From contig CAYVOV010000001.1 in NCBI GenBank assembly GCA_964453525.1, positions 124,001 through 188,000 on the forward strand: a DNA stretch of 64,000 bases. Reading direction: 5' to 3'. The stretch comes from CAYVOV01 sp964453525. GTDB lineage: Bacteria > Chloroflexota > Dehalococcoidia > Dehalococcoidales > UBA2162. How positions within the stretch are numbered: position 1 is the stretch's first letter; every line of letters begins with the position of its first letter. Both the position numbers and the translations under genes were made by a program. This document shows positions 27,280-35,635 of this stretch, piece by piece. Under the pieces are notes generated by a model. The model was not told where the DNA came from. It saw only the letters and a list, made by a program, of their open reading frames with translations, and searched no databases.

Positions 27280-30200
27280 CTAGCGCCCGGAGATGGTTAG
27301 CTCTTCGCCCAGTGTCTCCCCCCTGATATCCGGCTTGTAGTAGGAGTATGCCTGAGAGCTGACACTCCTGGCTTTCACCGGATAAAGCGCCTTCACCTGA
27401 AAGTCAAACGATACTCTATCGCCGGGGAACATATTCTCGATATAGAATATGACCTTTCTTGCCGCAATTTCGTAGCGCTTTATATTGTCCTCCCTGTCAA
27501 CAATCTCGGTAATAGATTCGGTGACGGGAGCAAAGCCGGTGGGGACAGACACATCCAGGACCACCATGCCGGCCTCCATATCTACCGGAGGATTGAACTC
27601 CAGCTCAACAGATACTTTGACAAGGTCGTTCACCTCAACCTGAGTAACGTCATAGTCGACGTTTACCTTCAGGATTTCATCTTCTTCTTCCCCGGCATCA
27701 GGCACGTTGAACCTTTTCACCACCTGGGCTATAGCTTCTCCCTTACCTTCAACATTAATCTGAATCTCCTCATTGATGGGTATCTCAACTATTTGAAGGA
27801 CGTCGAAGTTTTCCTGACTTATCCTCAGTTCCTTTTCTATACCAGCAGCTTCAATATCGACTCTCAGGTCGACATCAGCCCTGGTCCCGCTGGAATACTC
27901 GGTTAGTGCCTGCAATGCCACCACGGTATCCTGGGTCGAGCCATAGCCGCCGTAAGCGTTCCTCCGCGACACCAGCCACTTGGCTGCCCTGGAGGCGTTG
28001 AAGGCATCACCGTGCTCGACAAGCGCCATGGTAGCGTAACCGGTAGCTTCGATTTCCGCTGTCCGGTTCTCCGGCATATATTCCATCGGTCTGCCGACTT
28101 TCGGTTCAGCCGGTTCGGGGCCGCCGGGGCCGCCGCCCCAGTGCAGGCCATTCTCATCTTCCTGCGCCATATCCATAAGCTGTTGATAAGCATCATCAGC
28201 CCGGTCACTTCCGGCAAGCTCGAGGGCATAGGTAGTAATAGCCATGGTGTAGGCATCATCTATTCCATCAAGTTCATCTTCAAGGTAATCAATCGCCCTA
28301 CCTGCCGCAGCCTGTTCTCCGGCTTCCAGCAGGGCTACTGCCACATAGGCGGTCAGGGCATTCTTTCCCTGAAGACCGCCAATCATTTCCTGGTGATGGA
28401 CGAAGCCGACCGGGTCGAATGAACCATCACTGTTTTGATGGGAAGTAATCCAGGCTGCCGCCTCGTCCAGAACGCTGTCATCTATGTACATCAGGTCTTT
28501 AGCCTGAGCGAAACTCTTCAAGACAAAGGCGGTAAGCCAGAGGCTGCCTTCCGGGTCACTCTGCCCGAAGGCAGAGAAGCTTCCGTCACTGCGGCGATAG
28601 GTCAGTTCCCGCTGATAGCCGGTAATCATCAGTTTTTCAGCCTTTGCCATTATCTCCGGCTTGAGTTGACCGCTTTCCCGGAGATATTTGGTGATGTAAA
28701 CATCAGGAGCAAAGACTATCATATTCTGTTCTCCGCAGCCGAAAGGCATCTGGATTAGCTCTTCCAGACCGTCGATTGTCTGCGTCAGGTAGCTTGAAGT
28801 TACGGCTATATAAGCCCTGCCCGAGTCCGGTACCACCATACCGGGAATAGAGGTATCAATGGTAATGGCACTGCCGTCGGACAGGACGAGGTTCTCAACG
28901 AGTTCTCTGGCGATACCTTCCGGTTCGATTATTATCGTCTTTATCACGGCATCCGCTGACTCCTTGCTCCGGGCAGTTATTTTTACTTCATTAGTGCCGA
29001 GTTTCTTCGCCCGGATTTTGAAATCCACGCCGCCGACATCGTTTGTTCCTATTTCCACCGTCTTTTCCGTATCATCAAGCAGGTCAAACCAGTCGGCTTC
29101 CTCGATTTCTACGAATACTTCCTGCGGTTCATCGAGGTAATTGTATATCGCCACGCTGACCGGAAATTCCTCGCCTCTTATCGCTGCATAAGGCAGGTCA
29201 GCCTTGAGGAAGAAGGGCTGGAATGCCCTGAGTTCATCTTCGGCTATTCCCAGGCCGTGCTCCCGGGAAAGGGCAACGGCGCGGAGCATCCAGGTGGTGA
29301 TTGTATCGGGAACTTCGACCTCGATAGAAGCTCTGCCGCTGGAACCGGTAGTAACGATATCCCAGAGCCATGTCTCGGGGAAGTACTGCCTTATTCTCTC
29401 GACCTCGGCCAGTCCTCCCGTATCAGCACCCTGTCCTTTACCAGCCATGGGTGCCTCCACTACCAGTATGCCTTCTTCCTCTGCTTCCTCCAAAACCATC
29501 CCCCCGTGCCCGCGGAAGAAATTCCAGACTCCTTCCCAGAAACCTTCCTTTTGCTGAAACTGGTAGTCTTCTCCCTCGGGAATGTTGTTATTGCTGAGCA
29601 CAATAACACCGGCATCGTCAAAGACTTCCAGCGCTCCTTTTGTATTTATTGCCGGGAAAATGGAGACCTCGTGCAGTTCCACCTGCGGCTCCATATAAAG
29701 CCTCTCCATCTCATCGAATACCTGCTGCAGGTTCAGCCTGTTCTCGGCGAGGATAAAGACCGATTTGTCTACAGCCGCCAGACCGACCCTGGCTTCGCCT
29801 TCGGTGGTGATATCGATATCAATCTCCTCACCGGGTCGGGCTTCTTCCTGGCTGAACTCCACATTGATATCATGCGGGTATTCCGCCTTAACCTCGAAGG
29901 GCAGGTAATCGGCAGCGACCTCACTGTTCGGTAATATCTGGTAGACGAGGAGCTTTGATGAAGGCGCCATTAACGGAGTGGCATCGAAGGCTATCTCACG
30001 GCTTTTCGTGAAATCGGTGAAGACCACCTTACCCCGCGAAACAACCTCATAATAGAAATTTACCGCTTCTTTTGTAGAATAGACTTTAAATCGGACCTCC
30101 TCTCCTATCCGGGAGATGCCCTCGCTTATCTGCTCAAGGTGAATGAAGTTACCTGACGGAGAATAAGAAGCCTCAAGAACTTTTTCCGCCCGTGCCGGTT

Positions 30201-31467
30201 GCCTTGATGATATAGGAGTAAGCTCAAAGCACTCCATCGTCAGGGCGACGCTTTTTTCAGGAGGAGTTATTTCTACCAGGGCTTTGCCCTTAACGGTCTC
30301 TACTTCTTTCTTATCCTGCCCTACTTCGCTGTACTCGCTATCGAGATAGGTTATCGTTACATCTATGTCTGCCTCGACCGGTTCATTACCGGGAGTCTCG
30401 GTAATAATCAGGAAGTTGAAGGGCAAACCGGGCTTGAACGTCGAGCTCTCGGGGATTACCTGAATGTTCATCGGCGTCTCGGCAACGGTAAGCAGTCGGC
30501 TGGTCTTTTCCTGGTAGCCGGTGGCTTTCTCGGTGACACTGATTTCAAGCATTACGTTGCCCAGACCGCCAGCGGCTGGTACTCCGGCAACATAACCCGC
30601 CGGTGGCAGCTCAAATTCCGCCTCTCCGTCAATAGTCTTGGAAAAGGTGGCAAATTCCTGCCACTCTCCGACATACCTGGAAGCAATGATTTCAAGCTCA
30701 CCTTTTACCGGCTTGCCGAAGCTGTACTCCGCCGAAACTGTTCCGGTGACAGGCTCATCAACCATGAACCACTCCCGCGGAAGCTCTACCGCTACTTCAT
30801 ATTTCGGCAGTACGTACTTTTCCACCCTGACATCAAGCTGAGTTTTGGACTTTTCAGTCACCGCCGTCAGTTTCCAGACTCCCAAATTCGGTTCCGGCGA
30901 GACCGGCAGGTCCAGAGTTACCATACCATAATCATCGGTAGTTACTTCCTTACGGAATATTTTTATTCCCTTGGCATCCAGTACCTCGATGGTGATACTC
31001 TCGGTAACCGGCCTGAGTTCAGAGTTCAGGGTCAGGGCTCTGATATGGATTGTCTGGCCGGGTTTATAAATGGGTTTGTCAGTCTCGATAAAAGTAAGGA
31101 AGCTTTTCTCCACCCTGACAGCGGTTTTATCCTCGAAACCGGTACCCTTAACCATAATTTCATACTCACCGCCCTCAATCTCGGGGATATCAATCTCTAT
31201 CGTCTCTTTGCCGTCAATATTCTTCCGTACTTTGTGTATCTCTTTTCCGTCACTGAGCAGGCTTATTTCAACCCGGTCGCCAACCGGTCTACCCTGGCTG
31301 AAAAGACTTAAAGAGATTGATTCCGGACTGCCGCTATGCAGTATTTTCGGTATTACCGCCATATAGCTATCCGCTGCCTCGGCGGGACAGGAACAACCTG
31401 GTAGAGTCGAGGCGAAAATAGCCATGACAAGAATAACTACTCCGGCTATTATTGCTTTAGTCTTCAT
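27280..31467 (-). CDS. Alpha-2-macroglobulin-family lipoprotein with thioester and receptor-binding-like C-terminus
   Basis: This 1395-residue protein has a signal ending in lipobox LPGC (Cys25), so it is anchored outside the membrane. Macroglobulin-type beta domains follow (IYKPGQTIHIRAL at about 130 and later ones). A Gly/Glu-rich bait-like region sits at about 620-690, then YFPETWLWD at 695, which opens the second half in animal-type members. The thioester motif PFGCGEQNM has its Cys at 911, inside the helical domain (about 880-1180). The last 130 residues (MVVLDVSVPTGFAP, YSYYKPDIRGET) look like the receptor-binding domain of animal alpha-2-macroglobulin, which many bacterial members lack. 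It should trap attacking proteases and link to them through the thioester. A strong terminator follows. Confidence 0.95.
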   Translation of the reverse strand: MKTKAIIAGVVILVMAIFASTLPGCSCPAEAADSYMAVIPKILHSGSPESISLSLFSQGRPVGDRVEISLLSDGKEIHKVRKNIDGKETIEIDIPEIEGGEYEIMVKGTGFEDKTAVRVEKSFLTFIETDKPIYKPGQTIHIRALTLNSELRPVTESITIEVLDAKGIKIFRKEVTTDDYGMVTLDLPVSPEPNLGVWKLTAVTEKSKTQLDVRVEKYVLPKYEVAVELPREWFMVDEPVTGTVSAEYSFGKPVKGELEIIASRYVGEWQEFATFSKTIDGEAEFELPPAGYVAGVPAAGGLGNVMLEISVTEKATGYQEKTSRLLTVAETPMNIQVIPESSTFKPGLPFNFLIITETPGNEPVEADIDVTITYLDSEYSEVGQDKKEVETVKGKALVEITPPEKSVALTMECFELTPISSRQPARAEKVLEASYSPSGNFIHLEQISEGISRIGEEVRFKVYSTKEAVNFYYEVVSRGKVVFTDFTKSREIAFDATPLMAPSSKLLVYQILPNSEVAADYLPFEVKAEYPHDINVEFSQEEARPGEEIDIDITTEGEARVGLAAVDKSVFILAENRLNLQQVFDEMERLYMEPQVELHEVSIFPAINTKGALEVFDDAGVIVLSNNNIPEGEDYQFQQKEGFWEGVWNFFRGHGGMVLEEAEEEGILVVEAPMAGKGQGADTGGLAEVERIRQYFPETWLWDIVTTGSSGRASIEVEVPDTITTWMLRAVALSREHGLGIAEDELRAFQPFFLKADLPYAAIRGEEFPVSVAIYNYLDEPQEVFVEIEEADWFDLLDDTEKTVEIGTNDVGGVDFKIRAKKLGTNEVKITARSKESADAVIKTIIIEPEGIARELVENLVLSDGSAITIDTSIPGMVVPDSGRAYIAVTSSYLTQTIDGLEELIQMPFGCGEQNMIVFAPDVYITKYLRESGQLKPEIMAKAEKLMITGYQRELTYRRSDGSFSAFGQSDPEGSLWLTAFVLKSFAQAKDLMYIDDSVLDEAAAWITSHQNSDGSFDPVGFVHHQEMIGGLQGKNALTAYVAVALLEAGEQAAAGRAIDYLEDELDGIDDAYTMAITTYALELAGSDRADDAYQQLMDMAQEDENGLHWGGGPGGPEPAEPKVGRPMEYMPENRTAEIEATGYATMALVEHGDAFNASRAAKWLVSRRNAYGGYGSTQDTVVALQALTEYSSGTRADVDLRVDIEAAGIEKELRISQENFDVLQIVEIPINEEIQINVEGKGEAIAQVVKRFNVPDAGEEEDEILKVNVDYDVTQVEVNDLVKVSVELEFNPPVDMEAGMVVLDVSVPTGFAPVTESITEIVDREDNIKRYEIAARKVIFYIENMFPGDRVSFDFQVKALYPVKARSVSSQAYSYYKPDIRGETLGEELTISGR

Positions 31468-31680
31468 AATTCCCCCCTTAAGACCAAAGGATTTGCGAGT
31501 TTACAATTATGATAACGTAATTATTATGAAAAAGTTAGTAGTCCTGTGTAATTTTAGTGAGTTGATGCATATATAACGTGAAGCGGAATTGCTTTTTATT
31601 ACTGTGACTGAGTAATAATAACTCATTTTGTGACCACCTGTTAGAGTGGTGTATACTATGACGTAATACAGAGGCTGGTT

Positions 31681-33051
31681 ATGAAAAAGGAAGTACTCCT
31701 TATATGCCCCGCCCCACAAAGTTGCAGAGTGCAACCTGGAGACAAACCGATAGTCTCACGCTTCTTCCGTCATACCCGTCTCAGCCTTCTTGCTGTTGCT
31801 GCAGCAACCCCACCGAACTGGAAGGTAATGATTGCCGACGAGTACGTCAGCCCGATCGATTTTTCTGCGAAACCGACCTGCGTTGGTCTCTCGTTTATGA
31901 CAGCCGGAGCACCACGAGCATACGAGATAGCAAGGGAGTTTCGCAGCCGGGGGATTCCCGTGTTGGCGGGAGGATATCATCCAACCTTTCTCCCAGAAGA
32001 GGTTCTAATGCACTGTGATGCAGTCTGTATTGGCGACGCCGAGCCTTCGTGGCCACAAATGCTTCGAGACCTGGAACAGGGGGTTTTGAAGCGAGTCTAC
32101 CGCAGCAATCAATTCGCTAGCTTACGGGGACTTGCGCAGCCACGGCGTGACCTTCTCAATGCTCAGCAATACCTGACCCGAAACAGCGTCCAGACCTCGA
32201 GGGGCTGCCCGAACGATTGTACGTTTTGTTCAATTACCTCCTTCTATGGTGCTCATTACCGCCACCGTCCGGTCGAGGAAGTCCTTGATGAAATTGCAGG
32301 TCTCCCTGGAAAGTTAGTAATCTTCATCGACGATAACCTGGTCGCTGACCGCTCATACGCTCTCAAACTCTTCTCTGGTCTCAGGCCACTCAAACGGCAT
32401 TGGTATAGCCAGGCAGAAATTACCATCGCACATGACCCAGAACTACTCGAGGCAGCCGTGGAGAGTGGGTGTAAAGGGCTATTCGTCGGACTTGAATCTC
32501 TGTCCGATGAGAGCCTCATTCAGGTAGGTAAAGGATTCTGCTCAGCGGAGGACTATATTGAAGGTATTGAAGCTCTCCACCGGGCCGGGATAGCCGTTGA
32601 GGCGGGCATCATATTTGGTTTCGATGAAGACGATACAGAAGTATTCGACCGGACGCTGGACTTTCTTAAAACAAGTCATATCGAGATAGCCCAAATCACC
32701 ATTCTTACCCCTTTACCCGGGACGGCCATTTACAGCCAATTGGAACAAGAAGGCCGCATACTCACCAGAGACTGGAGCTACTACGACTTTTTTCACGTCG
32801 TCTTTCAGCCCAAAAAGATGACCCCAGAGGAACTCCAGGCCGGAACTGATGAAGTTATACGGCGCTTCTACAGCACCCGGGCGATACTGGAGCGGACTAT
32901 TACATCAAGCAGCTTCCTGGGTTTTTTACAGGCCTTTGGGACTATTCTTCCCTTGAATCTAGCGGCGAAGAGGCGGATTGAGACATGGGAGGCAAGGCCC
33001 ACCAGAAAGTCTAACCAGCTCACCTGGCTTAAAACCGAAGCAAACTTTTAA
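31681..33051 (+). CDS. B12-binding-type radical SAM protein (BchE/MiaB-like layout)
   Basis: The 456-residue protein starts with a Rossmann-like B12-binding-type domain (residues 1-150; GLSFMTAGAPRAYEIA, VLAGGYHPTFLPEE), although the cobalamin motif D-x-H-x2-G is not seen. The radical SAM cluster is Cys176, Cys180 and Cys183 in SRGCPNDCTFC. The TIM-barrel part contains GLESLSDESL and IEAGIIFGFDEDD-like segments. Such enzymes carry out methylations, cyclisations or other radical changes; the substrate cannot be told. It is divergent from the alpha-2-macroglobulin gene, with about 210 AT-rich bp between them. Confidence 0.87.
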   Translation: MKKEVLLICPAPQSCRVQPGDKPIVSRFFRHTRLSLLAVAAATPPNWKVMIADEYVSPIDFSAKPTCVGLSFMTAGAPRAYEIAREFRSRGIPVLAGGYHPTFLPEEVLMHCDAVCIGDAEPSWPQMLRDLEQGVLKRVYRSNQFASLRGLAQPRRDLLNAQQYLTRNSVQTSRGCPNDCTFCSITSFYGAHYRHRPVEEVLDEIAGLPGKLVIFIDDNLVADRSYALKLFSGLRPLKRHWYSQAEITIAHDPELLEAAVESGCKGLFVGLESLSDESLIQVGKGFCSAEDYIEGIEALHRAGIAVEAGIIFGFDEDDTEVFDRTLDFLKTSHIEIAQITILTPLPGTAIYSQLEQEGRILTRDWSYYDFFHVVFQPKKMTPEELQAGTDEVIRRFYSTRAILERTITSSSFLGFLQAFGTILPLNLAAKRRIETWEARPTRKSNQLTWLKTEANF

Positions 33052-33057
33052 TTGCTT

Positions 33058-33215
33058 TCACGCTTTCTTGCGAAATCGAAACCCCAGCCACACCACATGC
33101 AGGACACCGAATACGGTACACACCGAAACCGGTAATGCGGCTCGCTCTCCGAACAGAGTTAGCAGAATGCCACACTGGCAAGTCTGTAGTTTTTTAGCGT
33201 CCCCATCAGTATCAT
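33058..33215 (-). pseudogene. Possible degenerate small membrane protein
   Basis: On the minus strand MILMGTLKNYRLASVAF runs into a stop. With a one-base shift it continues as LLTLFGERAALPVSVCTVF and GVLHVVWLGFRFRKKA, then TGA. Joined, it would be a protein of about 52 residues with two hydrophobic stretches and a basic end. The smooth continuation suggests a broken gene, but the piece is short and no homologue is recognised. Confidence 0.3.
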
Positions 33216-33224
33216 GCTGATTCT

Positions 33225-33350
33225 GGCAGGCGGGGGGAGATTTCTAAAGAGGGGGTATCCCACTCTTTAGCTTAATTGAGGGCGGAGGGTAGGGATAAAT
33301 AGAGTAAAAAGTGAGAGTACTTAATTCATCGGAAACCGAGCTGAACCTTT
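33225..33350 (-). repeat. Repeat family A, copy 4 (inverted)
   Basis: Read on the minus strand it gives ACTCTATTTATCCCTACCCT, then GCTAAAGAGTGGGATACCCC and CTCTTTAGAAATCTCCCCCC. This is the same order as copies 1-3, in the opposite orientation. Confidence 0.75.
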
Positions 33351-33731
33351 TGATGTTAGTATGAAAATTGACAAGTAACTGAATTGTTTCTATGATAGTA
33401 GCACTCTTGACAAAGACGCTATATTTCCAGATTCAGAAAATCTTCTGGAGTACCCACCCGTTACACTGAATTCATTCATAAAAGGTGTGTTGGGTGGCAT
33501 CCGCGGATAGTATTGAGCATAAAGATGAAGGAAAGAATAAGGTGAATGATTAACCTGATTGTCGGCACCGGTCTCTGCGGTTCGGGATGCATTAACACCT
33601 GTCCAATTGGAAAGAGTGATATCGGATAACCGCAGAAAAGGACTGGCCTCAGTCAAGAGTCGGTTCAATAAATTCATCGCTTATTTATGTAAAGAATGTG
33701 GAAGTATCCCGAAGATATGGGAGGGAAAAGC

Positions 33732-35099
33732 ATGACTTCAGAAGATAGTAAGATTGAGCAATCCTGGCAATCTCTGACGCCTGACGAGAAACTGGAAAAA
33801 CGGCTGGAAGCGTGGCGTTCAACTCAGGGAATCGATTTCGTCAGCCCGCAGGCGGAACAGGATTATAAGGAGCGGGTTTCCATTATTGCCGATGCTGTCA
33901 CCTTGAAGAAGACCCCGCACCGCATTCCTGTTATCCCCAACCTCGGTTCTTTTGCTGAGGCGTACTGCGGCTATTCTCATTACGATATTTTATATGACGT
34001 GGATAAGGTAATTGACCTGATGATGAGGTGCACCGTTGATTTCCAGACAGACACCAGGATAGGTTCGGGTCTTTATTCAGGCAGAGTTTACGATATCCTG
34101 GATTTCAAACTGTATATCTGGCCCGGCCACGGTCTCCCTGACGATGCCGACGGGATTCAGTATGTCGAGGACGAATACGTGCCGGCTGAGGATTATGATG
34201 AGCTTATCGAGAATCCCACGGAGTACTGGCAGCGCAAGTACCTGCCAAAGATAATGGGTGAACTTGACGCGTTTCACCTGCTGCCTTATCCGCTCTTTGG
34301 CGCTGGCGCTACGGCAGGCATACCCGCAACCCTGAGCGCCTACGGACTGCCCGGGGTCCAGGAAGCTCTTAAAAAGGCGATTGAAGCAGGGGAAGCGATG
34401 ATTGGCTGGCAGGGTAAGGTGGCAGCGGCCGGTAAGAAACTATCTGGACTGGGATTTCCGGCTATGGGCGGAGGTTCTGCCCGAGCGCCTTTTGACATTA
34501 TCGGCGATTCTCTGCGGGGAACCCGGGGGATAATAATGGACATGTACCGCTGTCCGGACAAACTGATTCAGGCGATGGAGGCGCTGGTGCCTATCCAGAT
34601 AAGAATCGGCCTGGAGTCGGCAAGGATAGGCGGTTTCCCCTCGGTGGCATTTGCCCTGCATAAAGGTGCCGACGGATTCATGTCTGATGAGCAGTTCCAG
34701 ACATTCTACTGGCCGACACTACGCAAAATAGCCTTCGGTCTCATCGAGGAAGGGCTGATTCCGCGTATGGGCGCTCAGGGCGGATACAACTCGCGGCTGG
34801 AAGTTATAAGAGGTATGCCAAAAGGAAAGCTAATCTGGGCTTTCGGCACTGAGACAGACATGGCCCGGGCAAAGGAAATAGTCGGCGGTGAAGCCTGTAT
34901 GACCGGCAACATCCCGGCTTCCCTGTTTACCGCTGGCTCGGTGGAACAGACAATCGCCTATTGCCGGAGATTAATTGATACGGCGGGAAAAGGCGGCGGG
35001 TACATGCTGTCCACAGCGGCGGGGGTGAACCGGAACGGCAAACTTGAGAATGTAAAAGCTATGATAGATTTCGCCAAAGAGTACGGAGTATATTCCTGA
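33732..35099 (+). CDS. Uroporphyrinogen decarboxylase (UroD)-family protein
   Basis: The ATG at 33732 is chosen because GGGAGGG lies seven bases upstream; the open frame starts at 33696. The protein of 455 residues has the UroD-like TIM-barrel pattern, with GDSLRGTRGIIMDMYRCPDK, FALHKGADGFMSDEQF, and a C-terminal GKGGGYMLSTAAGVN. Members outside haem synthesis are often corrinoid-dependent methyltransferases or demethylases. No zinc His-x-Cys motif was found, so the exact group is open. It is followed by an AhpD-like small gene. Confidence 0.87.
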   Translation: MTSEDSKIEQSWQSLTPDEKLEKRLEAWRSTQGIDFVSPQAEQDYKERVSIIADAVTLKKTPHRIPVIPNLGSFAEAYCGYSHYDILYDVDKVIDLMMRCTVDFQTDTRIGSGLYSGRVYDILDFKLYIWPGHGLPDDADGIQYVEDEYVPAEDYDELIENPTEYWQRKYLPKIMGELDAFHLLPYPLFGAGATAGIPATLSAYGLPGVQEALKKAIEAGEAMIGWQGKVAAAGKKLSGLGFPAMGGGSARAPFDIIGDSLRGTRGIIMDMYRCPDKLIQAMEALVPIQIRIGLESARIGGFPSVAFALHKGADGFMSDEQFQTFYWPTLRKIAFGLIEEGLIPRMGAQGGYNSRLEVIRGMPKGKLIWAFGTETDMARAKEIVGGEACMTGNIPASLFTAGSVEQTIAYCRRLIDTAGKGGGYMLSTAAGVNRNGKLENVKAMIDFAKEYGVYS

Positions 35100-35162
35100 C
35101 AGCTCAGGATAGCTTTCTTACTCAGGCGAAATAAATGTAACAGTTTAAATGGAGGTTATAAA

Positions 35163-35462
35163 TTGGCGGTTAATCCTCTCGCAGCAATTGAAACACTCGA
35201 CCCTGAGCTTTATAAGCTTGTGGAAAGCAGCCGTGAATTTTCTCTAAATGACGGCGCCCTGCCCAGGAAGGTCAAATACCTGATAGCGATGGCTCTGGAC
35301 GCATCTCACGGAGCGGAAGGGGGCGTAACATCGCTGGCCCGGTCGGCGATGAATGCCGGTGCCACGAAGGAAGAGATTGCCGAAGCGCTGAGAGTAACCT
35401 ATTTTGTCTGCGGTATCGGCAGCGTTTACACGGCGGGCCGCGGCTTAAGCGGATTATTCTAG
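35163..35462 (+). CDS. AhpD/carboxymuconolactone-decarboxylase-like small protein without the CxxC pair
   Basis: The 99-residue protein has the all-helical CMD/AhpD pattern (PRKVKYLIAMALDASHGAEG, then ATKEEIAEALRVTYFVCG). At the place of the redox pair C-x2-C-x3-H there is DASHGAEGG with no Cys, so a peroxidase or disulfide role is unlikely. The start is TTG with GGAGG eight bases before it. It lies 63 bp after the UroD-like gene and probably works with it. Confidence 0.85.
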   Translation: MAVNPLAAIETLDPELYKLVESSREFSLNDGALPRKVKYLIAMALDASHGAEGGVTSLARSAMNAGATKEEIAEALRVTYFVCGIGSVYTAGRGLSGLF

Positions 35463-35576
35463 CAGCAGGCGCAAGGGTCTCAGGGTGGCGGTTAAAATAT
35501 GCCCTACCCCGAGATCCTTCGCCCCGACGAGTCGAGACTCAGAATGACATTTAAGGAAAGGTTATTTCCGGTAAAA

Positions 35577-35610
35577 GGGTGGTAGCCGGAAAACGGCTGC
35601 CACCCTTTTT
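35577..35610. terminator. Bidirectional rho-independent terminator
   Basis: GGGTGGTAGCCG and CGGCTGCCACCC form a stem with a short AAAA-type loop, followed by TTTTT on the plus strand. On the minus strand it is followed by TTTTAC. It lies between the convergent genes ending at 35462 (+) and 35636 (-), so it can end both transcripts. One G-T pair interrupts the stem. Confidence 0.88.
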
Positions 35611-35635
35611 ATCAGTTGATGTATTTACTGCTGAA

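Larger units (their letters stand above)
33052..33731. other. Intergenic region with repeat A4 and a possible broken small gene
   Basis: About 680 bp. It contains a degenerate small membrane reading frame (33058-33215, minus), an inverted repeat A copy (33225-33350), and then about 340 bp of unassigned sequence. An open frame on the minus strand near 33390-33677 is not convincing by codon pattern. Confidence 0.5.
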
